Source: Bradyrhizobium diazoefficiens
Lineage (GTDB): Bacteria; Pseudomonadota; Alphaproteobacteria; Rhizobiales; Xanthobacteraceae
Assembly: GCF_016616885.1 (NCBI RefSeq)
Contig: NZ_CP067102.1
Span: 1,702,501 to 1,766,500 of the forward strand
Direction of reading: 5' to 3'
DNA: 64,000 nucleotides
The notes below the pieces were generated by a model, which saw nothing but the letters and a program-made list of their open reading frames with translations, did not search any database and had not been told where the DNA came from. This document shows positions 9,004 through 18,323 of the stretch, in pieces; position 1 is the first letter of the stretch; each line of letters starts with the position of its first letter. The position numbers and the translations under genes were made by a program.

Positions 9004-9486
9004 CTACAGAACGCCTATACTTAACTTTTGAGAGGCCAATCGGCTATTTTTGGCAATCGAGGCGAGTCGTTTATTGAGGTAGTCAAAGGATGCGTCGTCC
9101 AGCCCGGCGAACATTGTCGAGTTGAGGGCTTTTCTTTTGTTTGACAGGTTCATGATTTCTGCCTGTGCCCTTTGGGTGAGCGACATCTGCAGGAATCTTG
9201 CATCGTCAGGCGATGTCACCCGAGACAGAAACCCCATTTCCTCAAGTTTTTTCGTTTGATTTGTCACGAAGGCAGGGTGGATCCGCAGCTTATTTGCGAC
9301 CGCTACCCCGGCCACCCCACGACCTTGGTCGAGTTCGTCGATAGCCATCAGGATCAACCATTGAGGTTCGCTTAGCCCCATCATCGCCGCCCAGCTCTTG
9401 TGTATTTCCTCGAGTTGGGAGTGGATTTCGACGATGTTCCAGATGAAGTCCCTAACGGCTCTATCCAGTTGATCTTTTTCGCCCAT
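9004..9486 (-). CDS. MarR-family transcriptional regulator
   Basis: A 160-residue winged-helix regulator. An N-terminal dimerisation helix is followed by LSEPQWLILMAIDEL, the recognition helix region VANKLRIHPAFVTNQTKKLE and the wing SRVTSPDDARFLQMSLTQRA, all typical of MarR proteins that bind short palindromes and respond to small aromatic or phenolic ligands. The start ATG at 9486 (MGEKDQ) gives the normal family length; upstream ATGs would add 36 residues without homology. The gene is divergent from the porin at 9942, so it may control that gene and itself. Its stop codon TAG coincides with the CTAC target duplication of the IS3 element, so the insertion left the protein intact. Confidence 0.88.
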   Translation of the reverse strand: MGEKDQLDRAVRDFIWNIVEIHSQLEEIHKSWAAMMGLSEPQWLILMAIDELDQGRGVAGVAVANKLRIHPAFVTNQTKKLEEMGFLSRVTSPDDARFLQMSLTQRAQAEIMNLSNKRKALNSTMFAGLDDASFDYLNKRLASIAKNSRLASQKLSIGVL

Positions 9487-9941
9487 TGGTCTTCCCGTCA
9501 GATATCGGCACCCGCCGATAGGCGCGCAGCTGATCATTAGCGGGAATGCGCGTGGGCGTCTCGATACGAATTGGTGAGGCATGGAGATGTGCAAAGGTAA
9601 TTGACTTAAATAATTAATTTGTCCTATCTCAGCTCAGAGACTTCCTGCCGGCGGTCATGTGAAAACCTCCAAGTTGAGCCTTCCGGCGACCCCCCGGGGG
9701 TCTTTGGTACTTGTCGCAACCTTTGGTCACATTTCCAATACGGTTCTGTTGCCGAATGGCAACGATACTAACGAAAACGATAGCACTGGATAAATAATAA
9801 ATTGAAACAATTGATTTAGATAATTATACGGGGATGGACGGAGAGGGGGCGCCTCGAAGTCGTTCCGTCAACACCCGCCCAAGGGGTGAGGCTCGTCGCG
9901 GCGGATCTGACGGGAAACGACATTCAACCTGGAGGTTTTCG
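9487..9941. promoter_or_regulatory. Divergent marR-porin control region
   Basis: The 455 bases between the two divergent genes hold AT-rich tracts at both ends that could be MarR operators: TTGACTTAAATAATTAATTT near 9601 and AACAATTGATTTAGATAATT near 9806. A near-perfect G+C palindrome GACCCCCCGGGGGTC lies near 9689. All assignments are by eye; no footprint or motif model supports them. Confidence 0.4.
9802..9829 (+). promoter_or_regulatory. Possible sigma70-type promoter of the porin gene
   Basis: TTGAAA at 9802-9807 and TTATAC at 9824-9829 are separated by 16 bases, about 113 bases upstream of the porin ATG. The promoter overlaps the AT-rich tract proposed as a MarR site, so repression by promoter occlusion is plausible. 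By-eye assignment only. Confidence 0.35.
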
Positions 9942-11486
9942 ATGAAACTAAAAATGAAACTAACAAAGAGTCTCATCCTCGGTTCTGCGGCAATGTTCGT
10001 AGGCGCGGGGGCGCAGGCAGCCGATCTGCCGATGAAGGCGAAGGCGATCGAATATGTAAAGATCTGCTCGCTGTATGGCGCCGGATTCTACTACATCCCG
10101 GGAAGCGACACGTGCATTAAGCTGGGAGGGTATCTGCGCGTTGATACCGTGTTGGGCACGAACTCTGACTTTGATTTCGCGAACAGCGGTTTGGGTGGCG
10201 CGCGAAACCGCCTCAGTAACTACTATACGACCTTGGCACGTCAGGATCTGCAAATCGATACCCGAACCGCGACCGAATACGGTGTGGTCCGGACCTTCTT
10301 CGAGGGTGTGTTCACTTGGTCAACCGGCGGATATGGAGGCGCCGGCACGACCGGCGTGAATGGCTCGACCGCCTATAACGCCTCTAATCCCGCTGGAAGC
10401 GGTGGCGGCCAGATCGCCGGAGGCAAGCTCGGCGTCTACTACGCTTTCATCCAATTCGCTGGGTTCACCTTCGGCAAAGCGGAATCGCAATTTAGGACGC
10501 CTTGGGCAGAGTATCCGGCGAATATCATCGAGTTGCCGGGCAGCGCCGGCTGGGATCCCATCAACCAGGTCACGTATACAGCCGACTTCGGTCAGGGCAT
10601 TACGGCGTCTTTCTCTGCCCAGGATCAGGTACAGGCTTACACGACTAATATCTGGAATGTGAGCGGTGCGACGGCCGCAGGTCTGGCGGCTGGAGCTTAC
10701 GGCACCAACGACATCGGAGGGTCGCGAGCCCCCGACCTCGTTGCGAAGGTTCGTGTTGACCAGGCTTGGGGCCTTTTCCAAGCTTCGGTCGCGGCGCATG
10801 ACAACCATGCTGGATACTATGGAGCAGATGAAACGACCGGCCATCCAGGCGATAAATGGGGTTGGGCTGGCCAGCTCGCATTGTCGATCAAGAATCTTCC
10901 GACTGGCCCGGGAGACACGATCAACCTAACGGGCGTCTATACAAATGGTGCGAGCAGCTACAACTTCAACGATTATATGTCTAGATCGTTCGCGATGTAT
11001 GGCGGCGGCGGACTGGCAGGTGCTTACCAGAGTTTGGGCATGGCAGGCGTCGCTGACTCTGTGTTCGTCACCGGTGCCGGCCAGCAGTTGACTACAACCT
11101 ATGGCTTTAATGGTGGTTACACTCATAACTGGGATCCGCACTGGAACACGTCCATCTTCGGCGCTTGGGCTGCTGTGAGATACAATAGCACGGCTAAGGG
11201 ATACATCTGCGGAGCGATGATCGCTACCATCGCGCTGTCGAGTGGCGCAGCCGGCTGTAATCCCGACTTCAACTATGCGGTCATCGGTACGAAGACAGGC
11301 TGGACCCCGGTGAAGAACCTGACCTTCTCGACTGAACTCGCCTACATGATGCTCGATCAAAAGTACGCTGGCGGAAGCACGGTGACCCTTCCGCTGCAGT
11401 CAGGTATCGCAAAACCTGCTGCTACGTACGAGCTGAAGGACCAGAACAGCTTGGTGCTGCTGTTCCGCGCACAGCGTACTTTCTAA
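9942..11486 (+). CDS. Outer-membrane porin (alphaproteobacterial porin family)
   Basis: A 514-residue general porin that forms a passive channel in the outer membrane. A Sec signal peptide MKLKMKLTKSLILGSAAMFV ends near GAQA, after which the mature protein starts ADLPMKAKA, as in rhizobial and Brucella Omp2-type porins. It has KLGGYLRVD early in the barrel, many Gly/aromatic-rich strands, and a C-terminal ...AQRTF whose final Phe is the barrel-assembly signal. The start at 9942 follows TGGAGG at good spacing; the frame is open 108 bases further upstream but those codons do not resemble a signal peptide. It is followed by a strong terminator at 11555, so it is a monocistronic unit, probably controlled with or by the divergent MarR gene. 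Confidence 0.9.
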   Translation: MKLKMKLTKSLILGSAAMFVGAGAQAADLPMKAKAIEYVKICSLYGAGFYYIPGSDTCIKLGGYLRVDTVLGTNSDFDFANSGLGGARNRLSNYYTTLARQDLQIDTRTATEYGVVRTFFEGVFTWSTGGYGGAGTTGVNGSTAYNASNPAGSGGGQIAGGKLGVYYAFIQFAGFTFGKAESQFRTPWAEYPANIIELPGSAGWDPINQVTYTADFGQGITASFSAQDQVQAYTTNIWNVSGATAAGLAAGAYGTNDIGGSRAPDLVAKVRVDQAWGLFQASVAAHDNHAGYYGADETTGHPGDKWGWAGQLALSIKNLPTGPGDTINLTGVYTNGASSYNFNDYMSRSFAMYGGGGLAGAYQSLGMAGVADSVFVTGAGQQLTTTYGFNGGYTHNWDPHWNTSIFGAWAAVRYNSTAKGYICGAMIATIALSSGAAGCNPDFNYAVIGTKTGWTPVKNLTFSTELAYMMLDQKYAGGSTVTLPLQSGIAKPAATYELKDQNSLVLLFRAQRTF

Positions 11487-11554
11487 GTCTCCGACAACTA
11501 GCAGAAGGAGAGCAAAAGAGCAGCTCTGTAACATCAAAGTCTAACCTCCAAGAA

Positions 11555-11586
11555 GGCTCCCGGCATGCCCGCCGGGAGCCTTTTCT
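11555..11586 (+). terminator. Rho-independent terminator of the porin gene
   Basis: A perfect 10-bp stem GGCTCCCGGC / GCCGGGAGCC with the loop ATGCCC is followed directly by TTTTCT, 68 bases after the porin stop codon. Confidence 0.92.
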
Positions 11587-11699
11587 AAGATTTGCGACTT
11601 CCACATAGCAAGACTCTCGCCTGAAGACGCAGAATGGAGCTGCTTCCTGCAAATTGGTCGTCTCGAAGGACCCCGAAGCTATGAGAGCCGTGACGAGGG

Positions 11700-11945
11700 C
11701 TCAGCTACGTTCAGCCGCGAACGAAGTGGTCGGGAAATCGAGCGGACCAAACTCAGAACACTTTTTTCGAGTGGCGGAAAGCACCTCTCCGGAAGCTTCG
11801 GCGAGCACAGATTCTACCGCTTGTTGATGCCGCCGTCGGTGACGACAAGATCCCAAGAAGCTTTGGCGTGAGCGGCTCGACCGTCTACCGGACCAGGCGT
11901 CGCTGGGAGCCTGAGCCACCATCACGGCAGGATGATGAAGTGTGA
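11700..11945 (+). pseudogene. IS630-like transposase N-terminal remnant
   Basis: A short stretch around 11824-11916 reads VDAAVGDDKIPRSFGVSGST followed by VYRTRRRWEPE, which looks like the helix-turn-helix start of IS630-family transposases. No catalytic part follows and the frame is not sustained. The region from here to 12417 otherwise shows no gene; it probably includes the right flank of the IS110-family remnant next to it. Confidence 0.4.
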
Positions 11946-12417
11946 TTCGCGGCGAGCGTAGACTAGGTGTTCAGTCCCGAGGCCAAGTGGATGGGATCGA
12001 GCCGGAAGCGGTCTGGCTCGTTTGCCCAAGCTGTACAGATGGCTTCGTAGGGTGTGAGTGTCATTCGGCCCTTTAATTGCGGTTTATTGTCAAGCTTACA
12101 TTTCTGAACTCCCTGGCACGGTGGTAGCGCCCGCGACGTCGGAGCTGTTCGGGGTTGCGGAGACGGCGCGGGCGCGGCTGATACATGCTCTGCTGGCCAG
12201 CCATTGGAGCGTACGGGCTGGTTGATGTCTTCGCTAGGGTCATGGTCCTTTCCGAGGTCGCGCAGCGCCTCATGATGATGTCCGGGTCGGACGCCTCAAC
12301 GTCTGCAGCGGAGTACAGTCAAGCCGCCAACCAGCCGAATGAACGAGGTCGCCACAACACCGTCCCAGCGGGACATCGCCAGTCCGGCAGACCGGACCAG
12401 AAACTTTACAAATCGGA

Positions 12418-13439
12418 TCAGGCTTCCTTCGCCTGGCCCCAGTCGAATGATGTGCCGTCGACCCAGATGCAGTGCAGAACAACGGCGATCTTGCGCGCAA
12501 TGGCGACCTTCGCCTTCCTCGCGCCAATCCTCTTGGCGAGCTTCATTCCCCAGGCCTTGAGGGAGGACCATTTCTTCGTTCGATAAAGCAGGACGGTCGC
12601 GGCCTCGAACAGGTAAGTTCGGAGAAGACGGTCGCCCCATCGTGATATTTTGCCATTGATGTCAGTTTCGCCAGATTGATTGCGCCGAGGTGTAAGACCC
12701 AGATAGGCGCCTACGCTCAATGCCGATCGGAAGCGCGATGGGTCGTCGATCGTATGGCGGAAGCGGTCACCACACCAACACCAGGAACCGTCATCAGGCG
12801 GCGCGTCGTCTCATCGGACTTTGCCAACTGGCGGACTTCGTTGTCGAAGTTGCTTTGCTGCTAGCAGATCTGTTCATGGATCGACAGAAGCGGCGCAATC
12901 ACACCGAGGAGCTGATGATCTTTGCCCAATAGCTGGCAGACCTGATTGCGAAACTGCAGTCCGATCGCGCGAGGCAACAGCAAACCGTATTCTTTGATGA
13001 GGCTGCGGACCTGGTTCTCGATATCTCGACGCATGGCCACGAGCCGAGATCTCGCGACGAGTATAGCGCTGATCTTCTGACTTTCCTCGCTCTTGACCTT
13101 GACTTCTCGATACCAGCCAACTCGCACCAGTTCGGCCAGTCCTCGAGCATCATTCTGATCGCTCTTGTTCATGCGCACGGACAAAGCCGCGTGGGCATGC
13201 CGCGCGTCGATACAGACCACCGGAAGATCAACTCTACGAAGTTCATGCCAAAGCCAGCTCGCCATCGCCCCGGTCTCAAATCCGATGCGCTCCGCCTGTG
13301 GCGCCCGCTTGCGAAGCAGTGCCGTGAGCGCCCCGGGGTCGGACTTGACCTTTCCCTCGAACAAGACCTGACCTACTTCGTCAACCACACATACCGACGT
13401 TTCTCTTTGCGAGACATCCAGCCCAACATATTGCTTCAT
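12418..13439 (-). pseudogene. IS110-family transposase, interrupted by stop and frameshift
   Basis: The N-terminal DEDD domain starts [20 protein letters not shown], with the Glu in [12 protein letters not shown] and the last two Asp in [16 protein letters not shown]. The frame meets a TAG at 12861, then can be read on ([14 protein letters not shown]) to a frameshift near 12745, and resumes as [20 protein letters not shown] to KEA and a stop at 12418. This gives one nonsense and one frameshift in an otherwise full-length gene. It belongs to a different IS110 lineage from the copies at 7323 and 23706. Confidence 0.85.
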
Positions 13440-13560
13440 GGCCACATCCGATTCGGGAGATTGCGGGAAGGCTTGAAGATAGCGGACCTTTCGAGCCGCG
13501 GGCACCGACCGCAATTACCTCATCGTCTGCAATTTTACCGCTTCGTAAGCATCCGGTGAG

Positions 13561-13848
13561 GCTTTCAATTACCCACAAATTCTCCTCCGACCATGACACC
13601 TACGCTATGTCGGTGAGACGTGACAGCCGGCACCACATGACGGTATTGCCGGGCGGCGGATCGCTGGCGCGGGCGAGATAACCGCCGAACCGGGCGACCT
13701 TGATCAGATAGTGCGACAGCGTTTTCCGTCTTGCTTTTGGTCTGTCGTTCACGAGGCGATCGAGCACGCCGATTTCAGTCGCGGTCAACGCGAGGGTTGG
13801 CGATGCGTCTGGAGCCGAACGGTTGAGCATCGTCATCCAAACCCCGCC
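13561..13848 (-). pseudogene. IS4-family transposase 3' fragment (second copy)
   Basis: These bases repeat 207-500 at an offset of 13354 with only a few differences. They encode only the C-terminal end (MTMLNRSAPDASPTLALTAT to LTDIA, then stop). The 5' part of the element is absent; the break is at about 13848. Confidence 0.85.
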
Positions 13849-13867
13849 AACTCAGGATGATTTAAGC

Positions 13868-14150
13868 TTAGTCACATAAAGTCTGCTTGGCTTTGTGGCA
13901 GAGGTGCTGACCTGGATCAGTTTCAATTCTCTGAACCTCAATTGGAACGGCAAAACCCGCTTTGACGCGATCCAGTATCACCATTGTCTTGAAAGCCTTG
14001 ATGTCCGAGTTCCAAAACCGCTGAGTGAACTGATCATAGTCTTGCATACTCTCCACGGTAACGTACTGAATAAAGTCAGGCTCGCCAGTGACTGAACAGC
14101 CATTTGATGATTTCAGCTGACGATTCGATGGCCTTGTTGAACCTGTGGAT
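13868..14150 (-). pseudogene. Lrp/AsnC-family regulator, C-terminal (RAM) domain remnant
   Basis: On this strand, RFNKAIESSAEIIKW and, after a one-base shift, VTGEPDFIQYVTVESMQDYD followed by QFTQRFWNSDIKAFKTMVIL match the ligand-binding half of Lrp/AsnC regulators (the conserved VTGxxD motif). The DNA-binding N-terminal half is missing. It ends at a natural-looking stop at 13868. Such regulators often sit beside amino-acid catabolic genes, but no target gene survives next to it. Confidence 0.6.
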
Positions 14151-14159
14151 TATATCTGG

Positions 14160-14410
14160 GCTATCCCGCGCATCCTGGCAACGGCCCGTGGTTGGGTCGC
14201 TTGGCTGGCTGCTTTTAGCAGCGTGAGCGATGCTCGGCGGACGCCAATTCCGGGGCAGGAGTTCTTGAATCGCTTGGCGGGGTGATCCGGCAGCCCGTAG
14301 CTCGCGCTGACGTTATTCGACATGCACAGCGGCGGGTGAATGCATCCCAGCGGCTGAGGCATAATTGATCGCCTTGGTCGTGTCGTTGTTCTTCGACAGG
14401 TTGTGCGCTG
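14160..14410 (-). pseudogene. IS66-family transposase C-terminal remnant
   Basis: Degenerate pieces in more than one frame: NLSKNNDTTKAINYAS, LCMSNN (the conserved SNN before the catalytic Glu) and LPDHPAKR near the C-terminus. These follow the order of the IS66 transposase. There is no continuous frame. Confidence 0.5.
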
Positions 14411-14417
14411 GCTCACT

Positions 14418-14763
14418 TTAATCTCCCCCAGGAGATCTTATCGATAGCTTCTTAGGTTCTGCACAGGCAGGCGCAACACGCGCAAAGGCGACAGCCGTTA
14501 CGACTGCGAATCGCGGGCCTGCGTCAACTGCCGGAACGAATCGGCGGGCGCAGAGATTCGTCCGCCGCAGGAGCGATCTCGATGTTGATGACGAAGGAGA
14601 GGCGACCGGCGATCCGGACGCTCGCGGCTGGGCGGTCAGTGATCTGCACGACGCCCGGGCCAAGCACGTGCGCGACCTGCTGCAATCGGTTCGTTCGCCG
14701 TCGACGAGCAGCGTGTGCGCCAAGATCAAGAACGTCCTTCCAGGTGTGTATGATGCCGTGGGC
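14418..14763. other. Region without a recognisable gene
   Basis: Open frames exist on both strands but none is recognised. The plus strand reads GWAVSDLHDARAKHVRDLLQ near 14625-14685, which might be decayed coding sequence of unknown family. Confidence 0.35.
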
Positions 14764-14982
14764 CTATCGCCACATAAGTGGAGCTTTCGAAAGTGCTTCG
14801 CGACCGATCTGTTTGAGGCGGTCAGGCCTCTTCTCACCTGTGGTGGCCGCTTCTAGAATTTTTGCGGCGACGTGAGCTCGAGCGCCGGTCTCGTACCGGG
14901 AAAGGCTCACGCGGACCTCTTCGAAGACCGACCGTAGAAGCCGCAGTTGTAGCGGCATCCCGCATTTGGAGATCTCCGCCAT
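14764..14982 (-). CDS. Small hypothetical protein
   Basis: A 72-residue frame containing LRSVFEEVRVSLSRYETGAR, then AHVAAKILEAATTGEKRPDR and LKQIGREALSKAPLMWR. The amphipathic helical pattern and lack of decay make a real small protein plausible, and the sequence looks like short conserved hypothetical proteins of rhizobia. No function is assigned. It lies among debris, and the ATG at 14982 has no obvious ribosome binding site. Confidence 0.4.
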   Translation of the reverse strand: MAEISKCGMPLQLRLLRSVFEEVRVSLSRYETGARAHVAAKILEAATTGEKRPDRLKQIGREALSKAPLMWR

Positions 14983-15830
14983 TCTCTAGCAGGCAATGCA
15001 GTGTAGATTTCGGGTTAACTCCACGACGACCGACCAGAAACCGCAGGACCGGTGCGGCAATCCGATGGCGAAAGTTGGCTCGGATCATCTGGGCGATGAT
15101 GACGACAGGAGAATTCTATCGGCCTAAGCTCGCGGCCTGACCTGCGGCGTATCCCGGCCACCTCGTGGTGTGAGGGCGAAGACAACATGATGGAAACGGG
15201 CGGAGCTGGGGACCGAGCAACCCGGAAGAGCTTTAAGCGCACAAGCGCGACCCGTTCATGAGGCCTCGATCCCCGATCTCCATCAGGACCAGCGGCCAGG
15301 GCATCCGGTCGCACTAGTCTCTAGAAACCCATGATTCATACAACCGTCAGCCAAGGAACCCTAAATGTCGATTGGTCCGAGGGGCCTACCGGATTCGCAT
15401 GTGGTGGCGGATATGATCCATCGCCGCGTGTCCTTAACGATCCCAAGCCCACGGCGACAACCTCTCTGCGACTAAATTCCCAAAGAACCGGACGGATTCG
15501 ACGTCTTTCTGCAATACAAACGCGATTTCGCCGTTATTCAGCCGAGCGGACCGATCTATAGTCCATTTTACGGTATTCGATTTGGAGCTACCGATGACTA
15601 CGACCGGTGCAACGCAGGCAATTCACAAAATCAATCGGGCACGTTTAGAGCGAGTCGAAGGTTAGATGGCTTTTCCGCAGCGCTCCTCGAGGGAAGAACC
15701 ATCACCCATCTATTTTTCCGCGATACGAAGATGTTCCGATAGAAAATGAGAACGTAACTCGGCGAGCGCTTTGCAGGCTCGGCGGACACAGAGTTTTTCG
15801 AGCAACCAAACACGACGATGAGGTGAGGCA
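14983..15830. other. Region without a recognisable gene
   Basis: About 850 bases. The plus strand from about 15480 reads KEPDGFDVFLQYKRDFAVIQ then PSGPIYSPFYGIRFGATDDY without an obvious start; it may be a decayed gene that I do not recognise. The last bases carry GAGGTGAGG, the ribosome binding site of the next gene. Confidence 0.4.
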
Positions 15831-17009
15831 ATGACAATCAGCAAAGGCCCCCAGGCCTTTCCGCGCTCTGAGTACCTGCGAAGGCTTGCTGCAGTGAAAT
15901 CGGAAATGGGAAACCGCGAGATCGATGCACTTTTCGTAAGCAGCCCTGGCAACGTCGCATATCTCTCGGGTTTCACCACCAAGGGTTACTCGCCAGCCTC
16001 ATATCTCATACAGGGCCTTGTGGTTACTCTTCACGAAGAGGAGCCGACGTTCATCCTAGCTCGCCACCATGTACCGGCGGCCGTCTATCTGACATTCCTT
16101 AAACCCGAAAGTGTGATCGGCTATCCATCGCTCACTGCAAACCCGGGTGTGGATGGCTTCGACGCAGTCATTGATTTTCTCCATGAAGCTGGGCTCGCAA
16201 ACCGTGGTGTGGGGCTCGAATTGGATTCGCTGCGCGCGCAGGACCAACAGAAGTTCAAGGCGCGACTGCCGAAAGCGAGGATCGTGGACTGCGCTAAAGC
16301 TGTCGACTGGATCCGGACAGTTAAGTCCGATCTCGAGATAGCCATCATGCGGGAAGCTGCTGCCATTACTGATGCGGGAATCATGCATGCGGCAGAGGTG
16401 ATACGCCCCGGTGTGAGGGAAGCAGACGCGGCGGCCGAGATCATGGCCACGCTGCTGCGCGGGACCAACGGCAAATCTGGAACAGGGATTCCCCTGATGT
16501 ATGTGAGCGCCTCACCACGGACTTTCGCAGGCCACATGTCATTCAGTGAGGATGCCTATCGCGATGGCTCGCAGATCAACATCGAACTTGGCGCAGTGCG
16601 CTATGGGTATATTGCAACGATCATGCGTACCTTCTCCATTGGTAAACCCTCCGACCGCCTACGCCGGCTGCATGAGGCGCAGGTCGCCGGTCTGGAGGCC
16701 GCGCTGAACACGGTGCGGCCGGGCGCCACCTGCAGCGAGGTCGCTAACGCATCCCATCGCGCGATTGAAAAGCACGGTTTCAAGAAGGATACGCTCTGTG
16801 GTCACTCCGAAGGCCTTAATGGGCTAGAACCGAGCGCGTACCTCGTGGATGGGGACATGACAGTGCTGAAGCCGAACATGGCTTTCCATTTGCTTCTCTG
16901 CAACTTCCTCGAGGAGGATTTCAGTTGCTTCGTGAGCGAGACATTTCGTGTCACCGAGTCCGGCGTCGAAGTACTAACGCGTGCGCCACGGAAGCTTTTC
17001 GAACTTTGA
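15831..17009 (+). CDS. M24-family creatinase/ectoine-hydrolase-like enzyme
   Basis: A 392-residue pita-bread-fold protein with an N-terminal creatinase-type domain (residues 12-155; LFVSSPGNVAYLSGF) and a C-terminal M24 domain. The metal ligands of true aminopeptidases are missing: where DxGxxYxGYxxDxxRT is expected it has NIELGAVRYGYIATIMRT, and the late ligand Glu is replaced by FH in AFHLLL. This pattern is found in creatinase and DoeA/EutD-type ectoine hydrolases, which open amide or amidine bonds without metal. The substrate is unknown. Start ATG 15831 follows GAGGTGAGG. It lies 300 bases upstream of a complete oligopeptide-type ABC transporter, suggesting hydrolysis of an imported compound. 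A paralogue is at 37788. Confidence 0.82.
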   Translation: MTISKGPQAFPRSEYLRRLAAVKSEMGNREIDALFVSSPGNVAYLSGFTTKGYSPASYLIQGLVVTLHEEEPTFILARHHVPAAVYLTFLKPESVIGYPSLTANPGVDGFDAVIDFLHEAGLANRGVGLELDSLRAQDQQKFKARLPKARIVDCAKAVDWIRTVKSDLEIAIMREAAAITDAGIMHAAEVIRPGVREADAAAEIMATLLRGTNGKSGTGIPLMYVSASPRTFAGHMSFSEDAYRDGSQINIELGAVRYGYIATIMRTFSIGKPSDRLRRLHEAQVAGLEAALNTVRPGATCSEVANASHRAIEKHGFKKDTLCGHSEGLNGLEPSAYLVDGDMTVLKPNMAFHLLLCNFLEEDFSCFVSETFRVTESGVEVLTRAPRKLFEL

Positions 17010-17317
17010 GTCAATCAGGACATTCCGAGTCGGGGGGGATGGGTCGTGGACCAGGTCCAAGGGCCGCGTACTTCGTGCTGAGGCTCTGCGCGAACGCCCT
17101 CAACCACCGGCTCGTGCATTCCATGATGGCGCTCTTGAGCTCGGTGACACTGTTGAGGGTCGCAACCCGGTACATTGCAGGAGGGCAAGCGTCATCTACC
17201 AAGACAGGAGAAAGCTGCGCGCGGCCGCATCCAGCTGAGTCGTTTCTCAATCGGCATCGAGGATGCGCAAGAACTGGTCGGTCGAAGACCTCAAACTGAA
17301 TTGGATCGGGCTGAACG
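17010..17317. other. Intergenic region before ABC transporter genes
   Basis: About 308 bases with no gene that I can support. It presumably includes any transporter promoter; none is obvious by eye. Confidence 0.4.
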
Positions 17318-18283
17318 ATGCGTGGAGACGTCCTGAGATATATCGTTTGGCGGATCATTTATTCGATCCCTCTCGTGGTTGGCGTCTCCATTATTGGCTT
17401 CGGCATCATGCACCTAGCGCCGGGCGGCCCGCTGGCAGTCTATACGCTGAACCCAAGCATTACCGTCACTGACATCAACCGCATCCGCACAGCGCTTGCC
17501 CTCGACCAGCCCCTCTACCTGCAATATCTGAGCTGGGCCAAGGCCATGCTCACCGGCTCCTGGGGGGTGACTTTCTTCGGCGGCCGGCCGGTGCTGGACG
17601 TCATCGTAGAGCGCATTCCAGCGACGATGATCCTGATGGGCACCGCGCTGGCGCTCGCAATCCTGATCGGCACCGCGATCGGTATGCTCGGCGCCGTCCG
17701 GCGGAACTCGCTCTTCGACTATCTGGCCACGACGGGCGCCATGCTGGCGCTATCTTTCCCGACTTTCTGGTTTGGCCTGATGGCGATCTACATCTTCGCC
17801 ATTCAGCTCCGCTGGCTGCCCTCCGGCGGCATGTACGAGATTGGGGAAGAGGGAAACCCCTGGGATTTGCTGCGCCATCTGGTGTTGCCCGTGATGGTGT
17901 TGACGCTCGTGCTGGTCGCGACCTGGAGCCGCTATTCGCGCTCGAGTTTTCTGGACGTAATCCAGCAAGACTACATCCGCACCGCCCAGTCGAAAGGCCT
18001 CAGCACGCGCCAGGTTTTGACGCGGCATGCCTTCCGCAATGCGGTCATCCCGCTGGTCGCACTGATGGGCGTGCAATTGCCGACGTTGTTCTCAGGCGCG
18101 CTGGTCGCGGAGACGATCTTCAGCTGGCCCGGCATGGGCCGCCTTTTCGTCGATGCGCTCGGCATGAAGGAGTATCCGATCCTGATGGGCATGATCATGT
18201 TCACAGCGTTCTCCGTCATTGTCGGGAATCTGTTGGCTGACATTGCGATTGCGCTGATCGATCCACGCGTGAAGCTTTTCTGA
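17318..18283 (+). CDS. ABC transporter permease, DppB/OppB type
   Basis: A 321-residue inner-membrane permease of the peptide/nickel/opine uptake family. It begins MRGDVLRYIVWRIIYSIPLV, typical for DppB, with an extended periplasmic segment and about six membrane helices. The cytoplasmic EAA loop YIRTAQSKGLSTRQVLTRHA near residues 217-236 contacts the ATPase, and the C-terminus ends DPRVKLF. It forms the channel with the permease that starts 4 bases after its stop. Genes in order: permease, permease, binding protein, purU remnant, double ATPase, all on one strand, which is a classic operon. Confidence 0.92.
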   Translation: MRGDVLRYIVWRIIYSIPLVVGVSIIGFGIMHLAPGGPLAVYTLNPSITVTDINRIRTALALDQPLYLQYLSWAKAMLTGSWGVTFFGGRPVLDVIVERIPATMILMGTALALAILIGTAIGMLGAVRRNSLFDYLATTGAMLALSFPTFWFGLMAIYIFAIQLRWLPSGGMYEIGEEGNPWDLLRHLVLPVMVLTLVLVATWSRYSRSSFLDVIQQDYIRTAQSKGLSTRQVLTRHAFRNAVIPLVALMGVQLPTLFSGALVAETIFSWPGMGRLFVDALGMKEYPILMGMIMFTAFSVIVGNLLADIAIALIDPRVKLF

Positions 18284-18287
18284 GGGC

Positions 18288-18323
18288 ATGGCAATGACGG
18301 ATATTATGGCAATGACGGATATT
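18288..18323 (+). repeat. 18-bp tandem duplication at the permease start
   Basis: ATGGCAATGACGGATATT occurs twice in tandem without a mismatch, duplicating the start codon and first six codons of the DppC-type gene. It is most simply explained by replication slippage. Confidence 0.95.

Noticed and set aside
9685..9705. GACCCCCCGGGGGTC as a terminator of marR or porin
   Set aside because: No T-tract, almost no loop, and it lies upstream of both divergent genes rather than downstream.
14418..14837. 139-residue open frame
   Set aside because: Arg/Ser-rich low-information composition typical of antisense frames in G+C-rich DNA; no family resemblance.
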